Assembly (NCBI GenBank): GCA_036279355.1
Contig: DASUJH010000034.1
Span: forward strand, 1-64,000
Reading direction: 5' to 3'
Origin: Gemmatimonadales bacterium
GTDB taxonomy: Bacteria; Gemmatimonadota; Gemmatimonadetes; Gemmatimonadales; GWC2-71-9
DNA: 64,000 bases
Program-made: the position numbers and the translations under genes
The notes under the pieces: generated by a model
What the model was told of the DNA's origin: nothing
Database searches by the model: none
What the model saw: the letters and a program-made list of their open reading frames with translations, nothing else
Shown here: one piece after another, positions 44,164-52,286 of the stretch
Layout of the letters: each line of letters starts with the position of its first letter
How positions within the stretch are numbered: the stretch's first letter is position 1

Positions 44164-44181
44164 TTACTGACCGGTCAGTAA
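44164..44181. promoter_or_regulatory. 18-bp palindromic operator for the TetR repressor
   Basis: TTACTGACCGGTCAGTAA is a perfect palindrome placed directly upstream of the repressor gene, where it would overlap the promoter. Operators with TGACCGGTCA cores are common for TetR proteins that control efflux operons. Confidence 0.82.
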
Positions 44182-44314
44182 GATAACCGCGCAGCGACGG
44201 GCGTCAACCGAGTCCGCCGGCCGACGGGGCCGGCGCGCAGTCTTACTCCTTAACCGGAAGCCGCGCCGTTGATTAGATCACAGCGCCAAGTCCGCGCGTC
44301 GGGGAGCGATTCCC

Positions 44315-44343
44315 TTGATACGCGCCATGCAGCGACCTAAACT
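44315..44343 (+). promoter_or_regulatory. Sigma-70-type promoter of the TPR/ABC/M16 operon
   Basis: TTGATA (44315-44320), 17 bases, TAAACT (44338-44343) is one of the better -35/-10 pairs in the window. It lies 33 bases before the ATG of the TPR gene, leaving room for GGGAGG at 44363-44368. Confidence 0.55.
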
Positions 44344-44376
44344 TGTGCGCACCACCGCCGCCGGGAGGTCGTGCCG

Positions 44377-45507
44377 ATGTCGGACGCATTTCGCACCTCC
44401 GACGACTTCGACGAACAGGCCCACCAGCTCTACAACGACGGACGATACGACGACGCGCTTGCCCTCCTGAACGAGGGACTCTCCCTCTACCCCAATGCAG
44501 TCGAGCTCCACGTCGGGACGGCGTACGCTCATCTCGCGCGCGAAGAGTACGCTTGGGCCCGGCGCAGCTTCGAGCGCGCGCTCGCCATCGATCCCGACCA
44601 CGAGGACAGCCTCACGGGGCTGGGCGAGACGCTGCTCAAGTTCGGCGACCGGGCCGCCGCGCTCAACGCGTTCGAGCGCACGATCGAGCTCGGTTTCCGC
44701 GACGACCACGACCTGATGCTGCAGGTGGGCCGTGCGCTGTTTCGCGAGGGGCTCGTGGGGCACGCGCAGCGGTTCTTCGATTTCGCGGCGAGCGCGCACC
44801 CGGATTCGGCCGACGCCACGGCGTGCCTGGGCTACGCCTGTCATCGGCGGGGCGACGACAGCGGCGCGCTCTTCTGGCTCCGGCGCGCGCTCGAGCTGGA
44901 CGGGGATTTTCCCGAGGCGCGGATCTATCTCGCGAACATGCTCTACGACCGCGGCGAGTCCGAGGCGGCGCTGCACCATCTCGAGCGGACCCGGCCGGAG
45001 GAGCACTTCGATGAGCTGGGGATCTGGCGCACGATCGAGCTCAAGAAATTGGTGTACCGCCTGCGCGACGAAGATCCCGAGCTGCAACCCTGGCTCGCGC
45101 GCCTGGGGGAAGTCGCCGGCGAGCCCGACTCGATCGAGCTGCTCCTCGCCGAGGTCGAGGCGCAGCAGTCGGACGGCAGCGTGCGCGACCCGCACCAGCT
45201 CGAGCTGTTCGGCACGCTCCTCTCCGAGCTGCACGCGATGCAGCGGCGTCCGGCGCATTCGGGGCACGCCGGCGACGCGCACGCCATCGGCACGCTGTCC
45301 GGCGAAACGTTCCGGGGCACCTGGGATGAGATCCTCCTCCAGATGAAGGCCGCCGATCGGGAGTGGGCCGACGCCTCGATGGCGGAGTACATGCTCGGGC
45401 TCGCGCGGCGGGGGCGGGCCGAAACCGGAGTGGTGATTCCGGTGACGGACGCCGAGGCGTTCATTCGGGGGAGCGCCGAGGCGGGCGTACTGCGCATCAT
45501 CCAGTGA
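44377..45507 (+). CDS. Tetratricopeptide-repeat protein
   Basis: 376 residues from ATG 44377, chosen for its 8-base spacing from GGGAGG. Residues 10-205 are TPR units (DEQAHQLYNDGRYDDALALL; YAWARRSFERALAIDPDHED; SGALFWLRRALELDGDFPEA). The C-terminal 170 residues are acidic and helical, with GTWDEILLQMKAADREWADASMAEYM near the end; no enzyme motif. No signal peptide, so it is probably a cytosolic scaffold. It overlaps the next gene as GTGA and may assist the ABC/M16 system. Confidence 0.85.
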   Translation: MSDAFRTSDDFDEQAHQLYNDGRYDDALALLNEGLSLYPNAVELHVGTAYAHLAREEYAWARRSFERALAIDPDHEDSLTGLGETLLKFGDRAAALNAFERTIELGFRDDHDLMLQVGRALFREGLVGHAQRFFDFAASAHPDSADATACLGYACHRRGDDSGALFWLRRALELDGDFPEARIYLANMLYDRGESEAALHHLERTRPEEHFDELGIWRTIELKKLVYRLRDEDPELQPWLARLGEVAGEPDSIELLLAEVEAQQSDGSVRDPHQLELFGTLLSELHAMQRRPAHSGHAGDAHAIGTLSGETFRGTWDEILLQMKAADREWADASMAEYMLGLARRGRAETGVVIPVTDAEAFIRGSAEAGVLRIIQ

Positions 45508-46436
45508 TCGAGCTGCAGGACCTTTCGAAAACCTACCGCTCGTGGGCCGGCAGCCGGACCGTGCCGGCGCTCGACGGCGTCGCCGTGACCATCGAGGCCG
45601 GCGAGGTCGCCGGCATCGCGGGGCCCAACGGCGCCGGCAAGTCGACGCTCATCTCAATCCTCCTCGGCTTCCTCTCACCCACCGGCGGCACGGCCCGGAT
45701 CGACGGCCTCGTCCCACGAGCGTACGTGGAGCGCCGCGGCGTGGGCTATCTGGCCGAGCTCATCGCGATTCCGCCGCGCTGGACGGTCGAGGCGACGCTC
45801 CGCCGAGGCGCGGCGCTGGCGGGTGTGCCCGAGGCGGCGCGGCCCTCGCGCATCGACGATCTGCTGCACCGGCTCGGTCTCGCCGATCAGCGCGCGAAGC
45901 AGGCGCGGCAACTTTCGAAGGGCAACCTGCAGCGGCTCGGACTCGCTCAGGCACTCGTCTCCGACGCCGATCTGATCGTGCTCGACGAGCCGACGCACGG
46001 CCTCGACCCCGTGTGGACCCAGCGCTTCCGGGACGTCGTGCGCGGGCTCCGGCGGCCGGGCCGTACGGTCGTGATCGCGTCGCACAACCTCGACGAGCTC
46101 GAGCGCCTGGCCGACCGGGTGCTGATCCTCAATCAGGGGCGCCTCGAGCGGGTGGTCGCCGTTGGCGCCGCGCCGGAGGTCGCCGCGGGGACCGCCCCGC
46201 CGCCGCTCGTCTATCGACTGGCGCTCGCCGCCCCTCATCCTGCGCTCCCCGCGACCTTTCCAGGCGCTGCCCCCATCGCCGGCCGCACGGCCGAATGGCG
46301 CGTAGTGGGCGATCTCGGCGAGCTCAACCGTAGCCTCGCCGCGCTCCTCGCGGCCGGCGCCACCGTGCGCTCGTTCGACGCGGAGGAGAGCCGGCTCGAG
46401 AGTGAGTTTCGGGCGGCCGTGGGGGACGCGCCGTGA
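45504..46436 (+). CDS. ABC transporter ATPase
   Basis: 310 residues. Walker A is GPNGAGKST, the signature LSKGNLQRLGL is a variant of LSGGQ, Walker B is LIVLDEPTHGLDP and the H-loop is ASHNLDE. A C-terminal 90-residue extension is typical of ABC-2 type exporters. GTG 45504 overlaps the TPR stop and the stop overlaps the GTG of the membrane gene, so all three are translationally coupled. Cargo unknown. Confidence 0.92.
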   Translation: MIELQDLSKTYRSWAGSRTVPALDGVAVTIEAGEVAGIAGPNGAGKSTLISILLGFLSPTGGTARIDGLVPRAYVERRGVGYLAELIAIPPRWTVEATLRRGAALAGVPEAARPSRIDDLLHRLGLADQRAKQARQLSKGNLQRLGLAQALVSDADLIVLDEPTHGLDPVWTQRFRDVVRGLRRPGRTVVIASHNLDELERLADRVLILNQGRLERVVAVGAAPEVAAGTAPPPLVYRLALAAPHPALPATFPGAAPIAGRTAEWRVVGDLGELNRSLAALLAAGATVRSFDAEESRLESEFRAAVGDAP

Positions 46437-47176
46437 ACGCACGCGAGCCGCGCGCGGGGCCCCGGCGCATGCCGCTCCGCTATGCCGGTTGGATGGCGCG
46501 CGACGTGGCCGCGGGGCCGGGGCTGCCGATGCTTGCGGTGGCCGCGCTCGCGCTGCTGCTGATGAATTCCGTCACGATCACTACCGACATTGCAGGCGGG
46601 CAAGCGACAGTCCTCCTCTACGAGCTGGATCTCGCGACCAAGGTGCTGATCCTGTTGGCGACCGCGGGGATGGTGAGCGCGGACTTTGCCGGCGGATACC
46701 ACCGCACGCTTTTTGCCCACCCGGTGAGCCCGCCGCTTTACTATCTTGAGCGGTGGATCGTCGGCGGCGTTGCGGTGCTCGTCTGCGCCGCGCCGATGGC
46801 GCTCGCGGTGGCGATTCGGCTCGATGGCTCGATCGCCGCGGCGGGTGGGCTCCTCGTTCGCGCGTCGCTCATGTACTTCCTGCTGGGTGGGCTGGTGTTT
46901 CTGCTGTCGACATTTCTCCGTCGTGATTGGCTGGTCGCCGTCCTGCTGCTGCTTCTGCAGGCCACGCTCGGCTTCGCCGAGACCACGGGCTTCGCCTCGC
47001 ACCCGCTCACGGAAACGGTGTACGCTCTGCTCCCGCCGTTTCACCTGGTGGGTGTGCAGCGGCCGCTGCCCACCGGGGGCGCGCTGCTCTACGTGGCGCT
47101 CTACGGCGTGGCGCTCGCCGCCGCGGCGCTGGCGGTGCTGCGCTGGCGCCCTCTCTCTACCGGCGCGCGCGGATGA
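46433..47176 (+). CDS. ABC-2-type membrane subunit (probable)
   Basis: 247 residues, six hydrophobic segments (for example LPMLAVAALALLLMNSV, LYYLERWIVGGVAVLVCAA and ALLYVALYGVALAAAALAV). Family motifs are faint, but size, topology and its place directly after the ATPase gene support the permease role. The segment FAGGYHRTLFAHPVSPPLYY between helices resembles the loop in which ABC-2 permeases contact their ATPase. It overlaps the M16 gene as ATGA. Confidence 0.78.
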   Translation: MNAREPRAGPRRMPLRYAGWMARDVAAGPGLPMLAVAALALLLMNSVTITTDIAGGQATVLLYELDLATKVLILLATAGMVSADFAGGYHRTLFAHPVSPPLYYLERWIVGGVAVLVCAAPMALAVAIRLDGSIAAAGGLLVRASLMYFLLGGLVFLLSTFLRRDWLVAVLLLLLQATLGFAETTGFASHPLTETVYALLPPFHLVGVQRPLPTGGALLYVALYGVALAAAALAVLRWRPLSTGARG

Positions 47177-49803
47177 CGGACGAGCAGGGGCCGGGCCGCT
47201 GGTCGGGCGGTGTGCGGCGCGAGGTATTGCCGAACGGGCTCACGGTTCTGGTGCAGCGCGACGCGTCCGCCCCGGTGGTCGCGGTGGTGACGCATGTCAA
47301 GGCCGGCTTTTTCGATGAGCCGGACCGCTGGGGCGGCATCTCGCACGTGCTGGAGCACATGTTCTTCAAGGGGACGGCGCGCCGGGGCGTGGGCGCGGTG
47401 GCGCGCGAGACCAAGGCGGCCGGCGGCTACCTCAACGCCAGCACCGGGTACGACCAGACCAACTACTTCGTCGTGCTGCCACGCGAGGGCCTGGCGTCCG
47501 CGCTCGAGATTCAGGCCGACGCGCTCCGGAACGCGGCGCTCGATGGGGGCGAGCTCGCACGCGAGCTCCAAGTGATCATCCAGGAAGCCAAGCGCAAGCT
47601 GGACAGCCCGGAGGCGGTGGCCGCCGAGACCCTGCACGAAGTCATGTTCGACCGGCACCGGATCCGGCGCTGGCGCATCGGCCGCGAGGAGGATCTCGCG
47701 CGCTTCACGCGGGACGACGTGCGGGGATACTACGAGTCACGCTACGTCCCCGAACGCACGATCGTGGCGATCGTGGGCGACGTCGACCCCGAGGCCGCGC
47801 TCGCGCTCGCCCGCGAGGCCTACGGCGGGTGGCCGCCGCGCCCGGGTGCGCTCGACCGCTCGCCCGAGGAGCCCCCGCACCGTGGCGTGCGGGCGCGGAC
47901 GCTCCGCGGCGATGTGGCGCAGGCCCAGCTCGTGATCGGCTGGCCCACGGTGCCGCCGCTGCATCCCGACTCGCCCGCGCTCGACCTCGCGGCGGCGGTG
48001 CTGAGCGCCGGCCGCGGGAGCTGGCTTTACCGGGCGCTGCGCGAGCCCGGCATCGTCTCGGGAATCGCCTCCTGGAACTACGCGCCGACCGAGCTCGGCG
48101 TGTTTGCCGTGAGCGCCGACCTCGAGCCCGAGCGCCTTCCGGCGGCCGTCGAGGGCATCGCCGAGGCGACCGCGCGCCTTGGCATGCTCGGGCCGTCCGA
48201 ACCCGATCTCACGCGGGCCCGCACGCTCGTGCTTGCGCGCTGGGCGCGGCGCCTCGAGTCGATGGAGGGCCGCGCCTCGGCGCTCGCGGCGGCGGAAGCG
48301 CTCGGTGGCGTCGAGATTCTGGACCGCGAGTACGACGCGCTCCAGACGGCAACGGCGGACGACGTGCGCGCCGTTGCCGCGCGATACCTGGCGCCGGACA
48401 ATGTCTCGGGCGTGGCGTATCTCCCGCGCGGGCGCGGCGCCGATCTCACCGTCGAGATGCTGGCGCGCGCCTTTGCGGTCACGGCGCTGCGGCCGCTCGC
48501 GAGCCCGGCCGGGTCCGCGCCGCGCGCGGCGGGTCCGAGAGCAGCGCAGGCGCGCGAGCGGGATGCCGGCGTGTGGCAGCTTGCATTGCCCGGTGTGGAC
48601 GTGCTCGTGCGCCGCAAGATCGGCGTGCCCATGGTGGCGCTCGGCATCTACGTGCCTCGGCTGGAGTTCGATCCGCCCGGCGAGGCGGGGATCGGCGCGC
48701 TCACCGTGCGCGGCGCGCTCCGCGGCGCGGGCGCGCTCGACGCCGCCGGTCTCGCGTTCGCGGTCGAGCGGCTCGGGGGCACGCTCGGGGCGAGCAGCAC
48801 GGTGGATTGGCTCGGCGTCGGCACCGCCGTTCTCGCCGAACGGCTGCCGGAAGCCGGCGCGTTGCTCGATCTCGTGTACACGGCGCCGCGCTTCGGCGAG
48901 GCGGAGATCGCGGCGGAGCGGGATCTCATGATCGTCGAGGCCACGCAGGTGGCGGACGATATGTTCCGCTACCCGTTCCAACTCGCCTTCGGCGCGGCCT
49001 TCGGCGATCTCACCTACGGCCGGCCGATCGGCGGCCTGGCGGAGACGCTCGCTGGACTCACTGCGGGCGATGCGCGCCGCTGGCACGAGCGCGCGTTATT
49101 GGGCGTGCGGCCGGTCGTGGTGGCCGTGGGCGACGTGGAGCCCGAGCGAGCGGCGGAGCAGCTTGCGGGCGTGTTCGGCGCGTACCCGCAGCGCGCGCGC
49201 GCGATGGTCACGGCGCCGGTGGCCTGGGCGCTCGACTCCCGGCCACTTGTGCGCGCGGTGGAGCGCGAGAAGGCCCAGAGCGCGCTCGCGATGGTGTTCC
49301 AGGGACCCGACCGCCGCGCCCCCGATCGCTGGGCCGGCGATGTCTGGGCGGCGATCGCAAGCGGGCTCGGCGGCCGGCTCTTCGAGGCGCTGCGCGACCG
49401 CCGCTCGCTGGCGTACACGGTCGTCGCCTCATCCTGGCAGAAGGGGCGTGCCGGGGCGCTCGTTACCTACATCGCGACGTCACCCGATCGCGAGGAGGAA
49501 GCGCGCTCGGCGATGCTGGCTGAGCTGGAGCGGTTCGTGCGCGAGCCGGCAAGCGAGGAGGAGCTGCGCCAGGCGGTGAGCTATCTCGCCGGCCAGGTGC
49601 AGGTGCGCTTGCAGAGCGGCGCGGCGGTGGCCGGCGATATCCTCGAGGCGTGGCTCGTGGGGGATGGGCTGGGCGAGCTGGCCGATCCCGCGGCGCGCTA
49701 CCGCGCGGTCACCGCCGACGCCGTGCGCGCGGTTGCGGCGCATTATCTCGATGCGGCGCGGCGGGCGGAGGGCGTCGTCCGAGGCACGCGCGGACGCCGC
49801 TGA
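47173..49803 (+). CDS. M16-family zinc metalloprotease (two-domain)
   Basis: 876 residues. The N-terminal half has the inverted zinc motif HVLEH (58-62) with Glu138 in VIIQEAKRK, exactly 76 residues later as in active M16 enzymes. The C-terminal half repeats the fold without a zinc site (substrate-clamp half), with the R/Y pair region RDRRSLAYTVVAS. No signal peptide, so it is cytosolic. It is the last of four coupled genes and could trim a peptide moved by the ABC transporter. PqqF, the PQQ protease, belongs to the same family and is missing from the pqq operon. Confidence 0.93.
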   Translation: MTDEQGPGRWSGGVRREVLPNGLTVLVQRDASAPVVAVVTHVKAGFFDEPDRWGGISHVLEHMFFKGTARRGVGAVARETKAAGGYLNASTGYDQTNYFVVLPREGLASALEIQADALRNAALDGGELARELQVIIQEAKRKLDSPEAVAAETLHEVMFDRHRIRRWRIGREEDLARFTRDDVRGYYESRYVPERTIVAIVGDVDPEAALALAREAYGGWPPRPGALDRSPEEPPHRGVRARTLRGDVAQAQLVIGWPTVPPLHPDSPALDLAAAVLSAGRGSWLYRALREPGIVSGIASWNYAPTELGVFAVSADLEPERLPAAVEGIAEATARLGMLGPSEPDLTRARTLVLARWARRLESMEGRASALAAAEALGGVEILDREYDALQTATADDVRAVAARYLAPDNVSGVAYLPRGRGADLTVEMLARAFAVTALRPLASPAGSAPRAAGPRAAQARERDAGVWQLALPGVDVLVRRKIGVPMVALGIYVPRLEFDPPGEAGIGALTVRGALRGAGALDAAGLAFAVERLGGTLGASSTVDWLGVGTAVLAERLPEAGALLDLVYTAPRFGEAEIAAERDLMIVEATQVADDMFRYPFQLAFGAAFGDLTYGRPIGGLAETLAGLTAGDARRWHERALLGVRPVVVAVGDVEPERAAEQLAGVFGAYPQRARAMVTAPVAWALDSRPLVRAVEREKAQSALAMVFQGPDRRAPDRWAGDVWAAIASGLGGRLFEALRDRRSLAYTVVASSWQKGRAGALVTYIATSPDREEEARSAMLAELERFVREPASEEELRQAVSYLAGQVQVRLQSGAAVAGDILEAWLVGDGLGELADPAARYRAVTADAVRAVAAHYLDAARRAEGVVRGTRGRR

Positions 49804-49852
49804 GCGCGGACGCCGCCGAGCGGCGCACGCCCGCGGCACCTGCGTCAAGCGT

Positions 49853-50155
49853 TCAGCCGCCGAGCCGACGCCGAATCACGTCCATCCCGCGCGAAGCCTC
49901 CGCCGGGCGGCGTGCCACGACGTCCACCAGGCAGAGCCCGTCGTCCAACCCGACGTGAATCACGATGTGCCCCTCGCGGCAGACGAGCGCCACCCCAAGC
50001 GTGCCCGTGCCGGGCCGCGCGACTGGCGGGCCATGCGAGGGCATGCCCACCGCCCCCGCCGCCGCGACGACCAGCGCGGAGAGCGCCGCCGCGTCGAGCC
50101 GCGCGCCGGGAGCGGCGGTGAACTCGGCCAGCGCGTGATCGAAGGCTGCATCCAT
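49853..50155 (-). CDS. SpeD-like (AdoMet decarboxylase family) protein lacking the processing serine
   Basis: 100 residues. The segment GTLGVALVCREGHIVIHVGLD aligns with the SpeD core ([20 protein letters not shown]), and the following LCLVDVVARRPAEASRGMDVIRR matches its last strand and helix. In active enzymes the Ser after Glu becomes the pyruvoyl group and a later Cys acts as acid; here these are Gly62 and Arg82. The protein should be unable to self-process. ATG 50155 has no clear ribosome site. It is divergent from the CDP-alcohol transferase gene. Similarity is from pattern memory and should be confirmed. Confidence 0.6.
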   Translation of the reverse strand: MDAAFDHALAEFTAAPGARLDAAALSALVVAAAGAVGMPSHGPPVARPGTGTLGVALVCREGHIVIHVGLDDGLCLVDVVARRPAEASRGMDVIRRRLGG

Positions 50156-50215
50156 CGGCGGCGTGGCGGCGGGTGGAGGAGCGGCAGGCGTGGGCGCGCG
50201 ATGTATGTTAGGGTG

Positions 50216-50773
50216 ATGCCCGAAAGTAGTCCCGCCCCTATGGGCCAGCAAGCTCGACCGCTCTGGAGCGCCGCCGATGTCTTGACGGCGCTCAGGCTCC
50301 CGCTCGCGGTCGCATTTCCGCTCGCGAGCGGAACTGGTGCGCGGTTCTTCATCCTCGTGCTGGCTGCCGCGAGCGACCTGCTCGACGGGCGGCTCGCGCG
50401 GCGGTACGGCAGCTCGGCATTCGGTGCGGTGCTGGATCCGATCGCGGACAAACTGTTCATGGTCTCCGCATTCGGCGTCGTGCTCGCGTCGGGGCGCCTC
50501 GCGCTCTACGAGGTCGTGGGCGTGCTGCTCCGGGACATCGTGGCGAGCGTGGCGTTCTTCGCGACCGCGGCCAAGCGGGCAACCCGCGCGATTCCGGCGC
50601 GCCCGAGCGGCAAGGCGGTAACGGTGGCCCAACTGCTCACGCTCCTCGCCTTTCTCTTCGATTCTCCGCTGCTCCACCCGCTCGCGTGGGGGACGGCGGC
50701 CCTCGCACTCTATGCCATCGGGGACTACAGCCGCGCGGCCGGAGAGCGGCGCCCGCTCGGCGGCACGAGCTGA
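50216..50773 (+). CDS. CDP-alcohol phosphatidyltransferase
   Basis: 185-residue membrane enzyme that transfers a phosphatidyl group from a CDP-lipid to an alcohol. The motif reads DGRLARRYGSSAFGAVLDPIAD. All catalytic Asp residues are present, but the gap between Ala-Arg and Gly is 7 residues instead of 8. Five to six hydrophobic segments follow. TATGTT ends 6 bases before ATG 50216 and no Shine-Dalgarno is seen, so the transcript may be leaderless. The stop overlaps the OsmC gene (TGATG). The acceptor alcohol is not predictable. Confidence 0.88.
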   Translation: MPESSPAPMGQQARPLWSAADVLTALRLPLAVAFPLASGTGARFFILVLAAASDLLDGRLARRYGSSAFGAVLDPIADKLFMVSAFGVVLASGRLALYEVVGVLLRDIVASVAFFATAAKRATRAIPARPSGKAVTVAQLLTLLAFLFDSPLLHPLAWGTAALALYAIGDYSRAAGERRPLGGTS

Positions 50774-51210
50774 TGCCAAACGGGGGGGCCGAGGCGCCCA
50801 GCGCGCCGGAAGCCAGGCGCGTGGCCCTCGAGTGGTTGGGCGATCTTCGCTTCGAGGGCGCTGAATCCGGGGGGCCCACGATGCTGCTCGATGCCGATGG
50901 CGTCGAGGCGCCGGGGCCCATGGCCGCGCTGCTGCTCGCGGCCGCGGCGTGTTCCGGCGCGGACGTGGTCTCGATACTCGGCAAGATGCGGGTAAAGCTC
51001 GAGGCATGCAGGATCGAGGTGGCCGGCGTGCGCCGCGAAATTGAGCCGCGCCGCTACACGTCGGTGCACTTCACGTTCGAGCTCAAGGGCGCCGCCCTCG
51101 ACGAGGCAAAGGCGCGCCGGGCGATCGACCTTTCGCTCACCCGTTATTGCTCGGTGGTGCACTCGCTCGCGCCGGACATCGCCATCGCATATGAGCTGCG
51201 GTTGACGTGA
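50773..51210 (+). CDS. OsmC-family protein
   Basis: 145 residues of the OsmC/Ohr fold, thiol-dependent peroxide reductases or related stress proteins. The first conserved cysteine lies in LAAAACSGADVVSILGKM and the second in LTRYCSVVHSLAP; the strand RYTSVHFTFELKG lies between them. It is the YhfA-like subgroup by length and pattern. The start overlaps the previous stop by one base and the end overlaps the next gene, so this is a three-gene coupled set. Confidence 0.9.
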   Translation: MPNGGAEAPSAPEARRVALEWLGDLRFEGAESGGPTMLLDADGVEAPGPMAALLLAAAACSGADVVSILGKMRVKLEACRIEVAGVRREIEPRRYTSVHFTFELKGAALDEAKARRAIDLSLTRYCSVVHSLAPDIAIAYELRLT

Positions 51211-51725
51211 TGGCCGCCGGGTGCGGCGCAGCGCGGCGGACCGGTGCGGCGCGGGCCGCGCTGCTCGCCACGGTGGCCGTTTCGGTGGCGCTTCGCGTGG
51301 CGGCAGCGCAGGGCGTGCGAGAGCTGGGCGCGCAGGCGGTGGTCACCACCGCCGATCCGGTTCTTGCCGCGGCGGGTCTCTATGCTGCCGTTCGTCCCTC
51401 GCTCCGCACCCGCATCGCGCTCACAGCCGTGGCGGGTCCGACGCTCAGCGCGGGGACTGGCGGCGACGTCGCGGGCCGGGCCGAGTTGCTGGGGCACTTT
51501 CTTCTTGCTCCCACCGTCGCGCGCCATGCGGGAGTGTACGTGGGCGGCGGCCTGGCCGGCGTCGTAGGCCCGGCAGATCGGGCTGTTCTGGTGCTGGTGG
51601 CGGGTCTGGAGCAGCGCCCAGGCGCGCCGGCCGGGTGGGCACTGGAACTCGGCGTGGGCGGCGGGATCAGGATCGCCGCGGGCTATCGATGGCGCCGGTT
51701 TCCCGCTGGTTGGCCGCGGAAATGA
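51210..51725 (+). CDS. Exported protein, possibly outer-membrane beta-structure
   Basis: 171 residues from ATG 51210 (TGATG overlap with the OsmC gene; GTG 51207 is an alternative). A signal-like N-terminus (ALLATVAVSVALRVAAAQG) is followed by short alternating strands (GLYAAVRPSLRTRIALTAVAG; GVYVGGGLAGVVG; WALELGVGGGIRIAAGYRWR). This suggests a small beta-barrel or lipocalin-like fold. No family recognised. It ends before a strong bidirectional hairpin. Confidence 0.6.
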   Translation: MAAGCGAARRTGAARAALLATVAVSVALRVAAAQGVRELGAQAVVTTADPVLAAAGLYAAVRPSLRTRIALTAVAGPTLSAGTGGDVAGRAELLGHFLLAPTVARHAGVYVGGGLAGVVGPADRAVLVLVAGLEQRPGAPAGWALELGVGGGIRIAAGYRWRRFPAGWPRK

Positions 51726-51730
51726 CAAAA

Positions 51731-51756
51731 CGCCCCGTGACATCGATCACGGGGCG
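51731..51756. terminator. Strong hairpin between convergent genes (terminator)
   Basis: A perfect 10-bp stem (51731-51740 with 51747-51756) with a 6-base loop lies between the two stop codons. On the minus strand it is followed by TTTTGTCATTT, a fair U-run, so it ends the gene at 51781. On the plus strand only the stem is present. Confidence 0.8.
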
Positions 51757-51780
51757 GCGGATGCTTCGTGTCAGACTTGC

Positions 51781-52065
51781 TCAGACTGCGACCGAGTCCG
51801 CGCTCGGCTGGTCGGCCGCGTCAGGCCGCCGGTGCACCGGCTGGCAGTAGCGCTCGCCGAGAGTACGGAGCTCCCGCAGCGCCTCATCGCTCAGATCTGG
51901 ATACCGGTCGGCGAGGTATTGCATGGTGTCGTCGAACCACTCGCCTTGATGTTCGGGCAGGGCCTCGATGACGCCGCAGCGCAGGACGTGGCTGAACAGT
52001 TCGTCGCGGGCCTGGTCGAAGGAGGACGCGGTTGCCGGGGCACGTCTGGGTTTGGTCTTGCTCAT
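51781..52065 (-). CDS. Small soluble protein of unknown function
   Basis: 94 residues, preceded by AAGGAAGG. Acidic and helical, with FDQARDELFSHVLRCGVIEA and WFDDTMQYLADRYPDLSDEALRELRTLGERY; the basic N-terminus SKTKPRRAP is probably disordered. No known domain. It has its own promoter candidate (TATATT at 52121-52126) and a 5' untranslated hairpin, and ends at a strong terminator, so it is expressed as a single-gene unit. Confidence 0.7.
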   Translation of the reverse strand: MSKTKPRRAPATASSFDQARDELFSHVLRCGVIEALPEHQGEWFDDTMQYLADRYPDLSDEALRELRTLGERYCQPVHRRPDAADQPSADSVAV

Positions 52066-52096
52066 CTACCTTCCTTGTAATGGTCTCATCTCACCG

Positions 52097-52126
52097 GGCG
52101 CAGCCCTCTGCGCCGCGGGCAATATA
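52097..52126 (-). promoter_or_regulatory. Promoter -10 TATATT and leader hairpin of the gene at 51781
   Basis: On the minus strand TATATT (52126-52121) is a good -10 in very GC-rich DNA. Just after the expected start lies a perfect 7-bp stem with a 4-base loop (52114-52108 with 52103-52097), which may stabilise or control the message. Confidence 0.45.
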
Positions 52127-52286
52127 ACCGGCCGGCGCGTGGCGTTGCAGGCCCGCGATCGGCCTACGCCTTCGCCGCCGGCGTACGCCTTCACCCGCGG
52201 CTTCGCCCTCGCGCGGGCCGCGTTAGATTCATCCCGGGCGAAATGGGGAACTCGGCGCGGGGCCGACTCCGGCCCGCGAGGATGTC

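Noticed and set aside
44377-49803. Bacteriocin/RiPP export cluster
   Set aside because: No precursor peptide gene or modification enzyme was found beside the ABC and M16 genes, so only a tentative maturation role is proposed.
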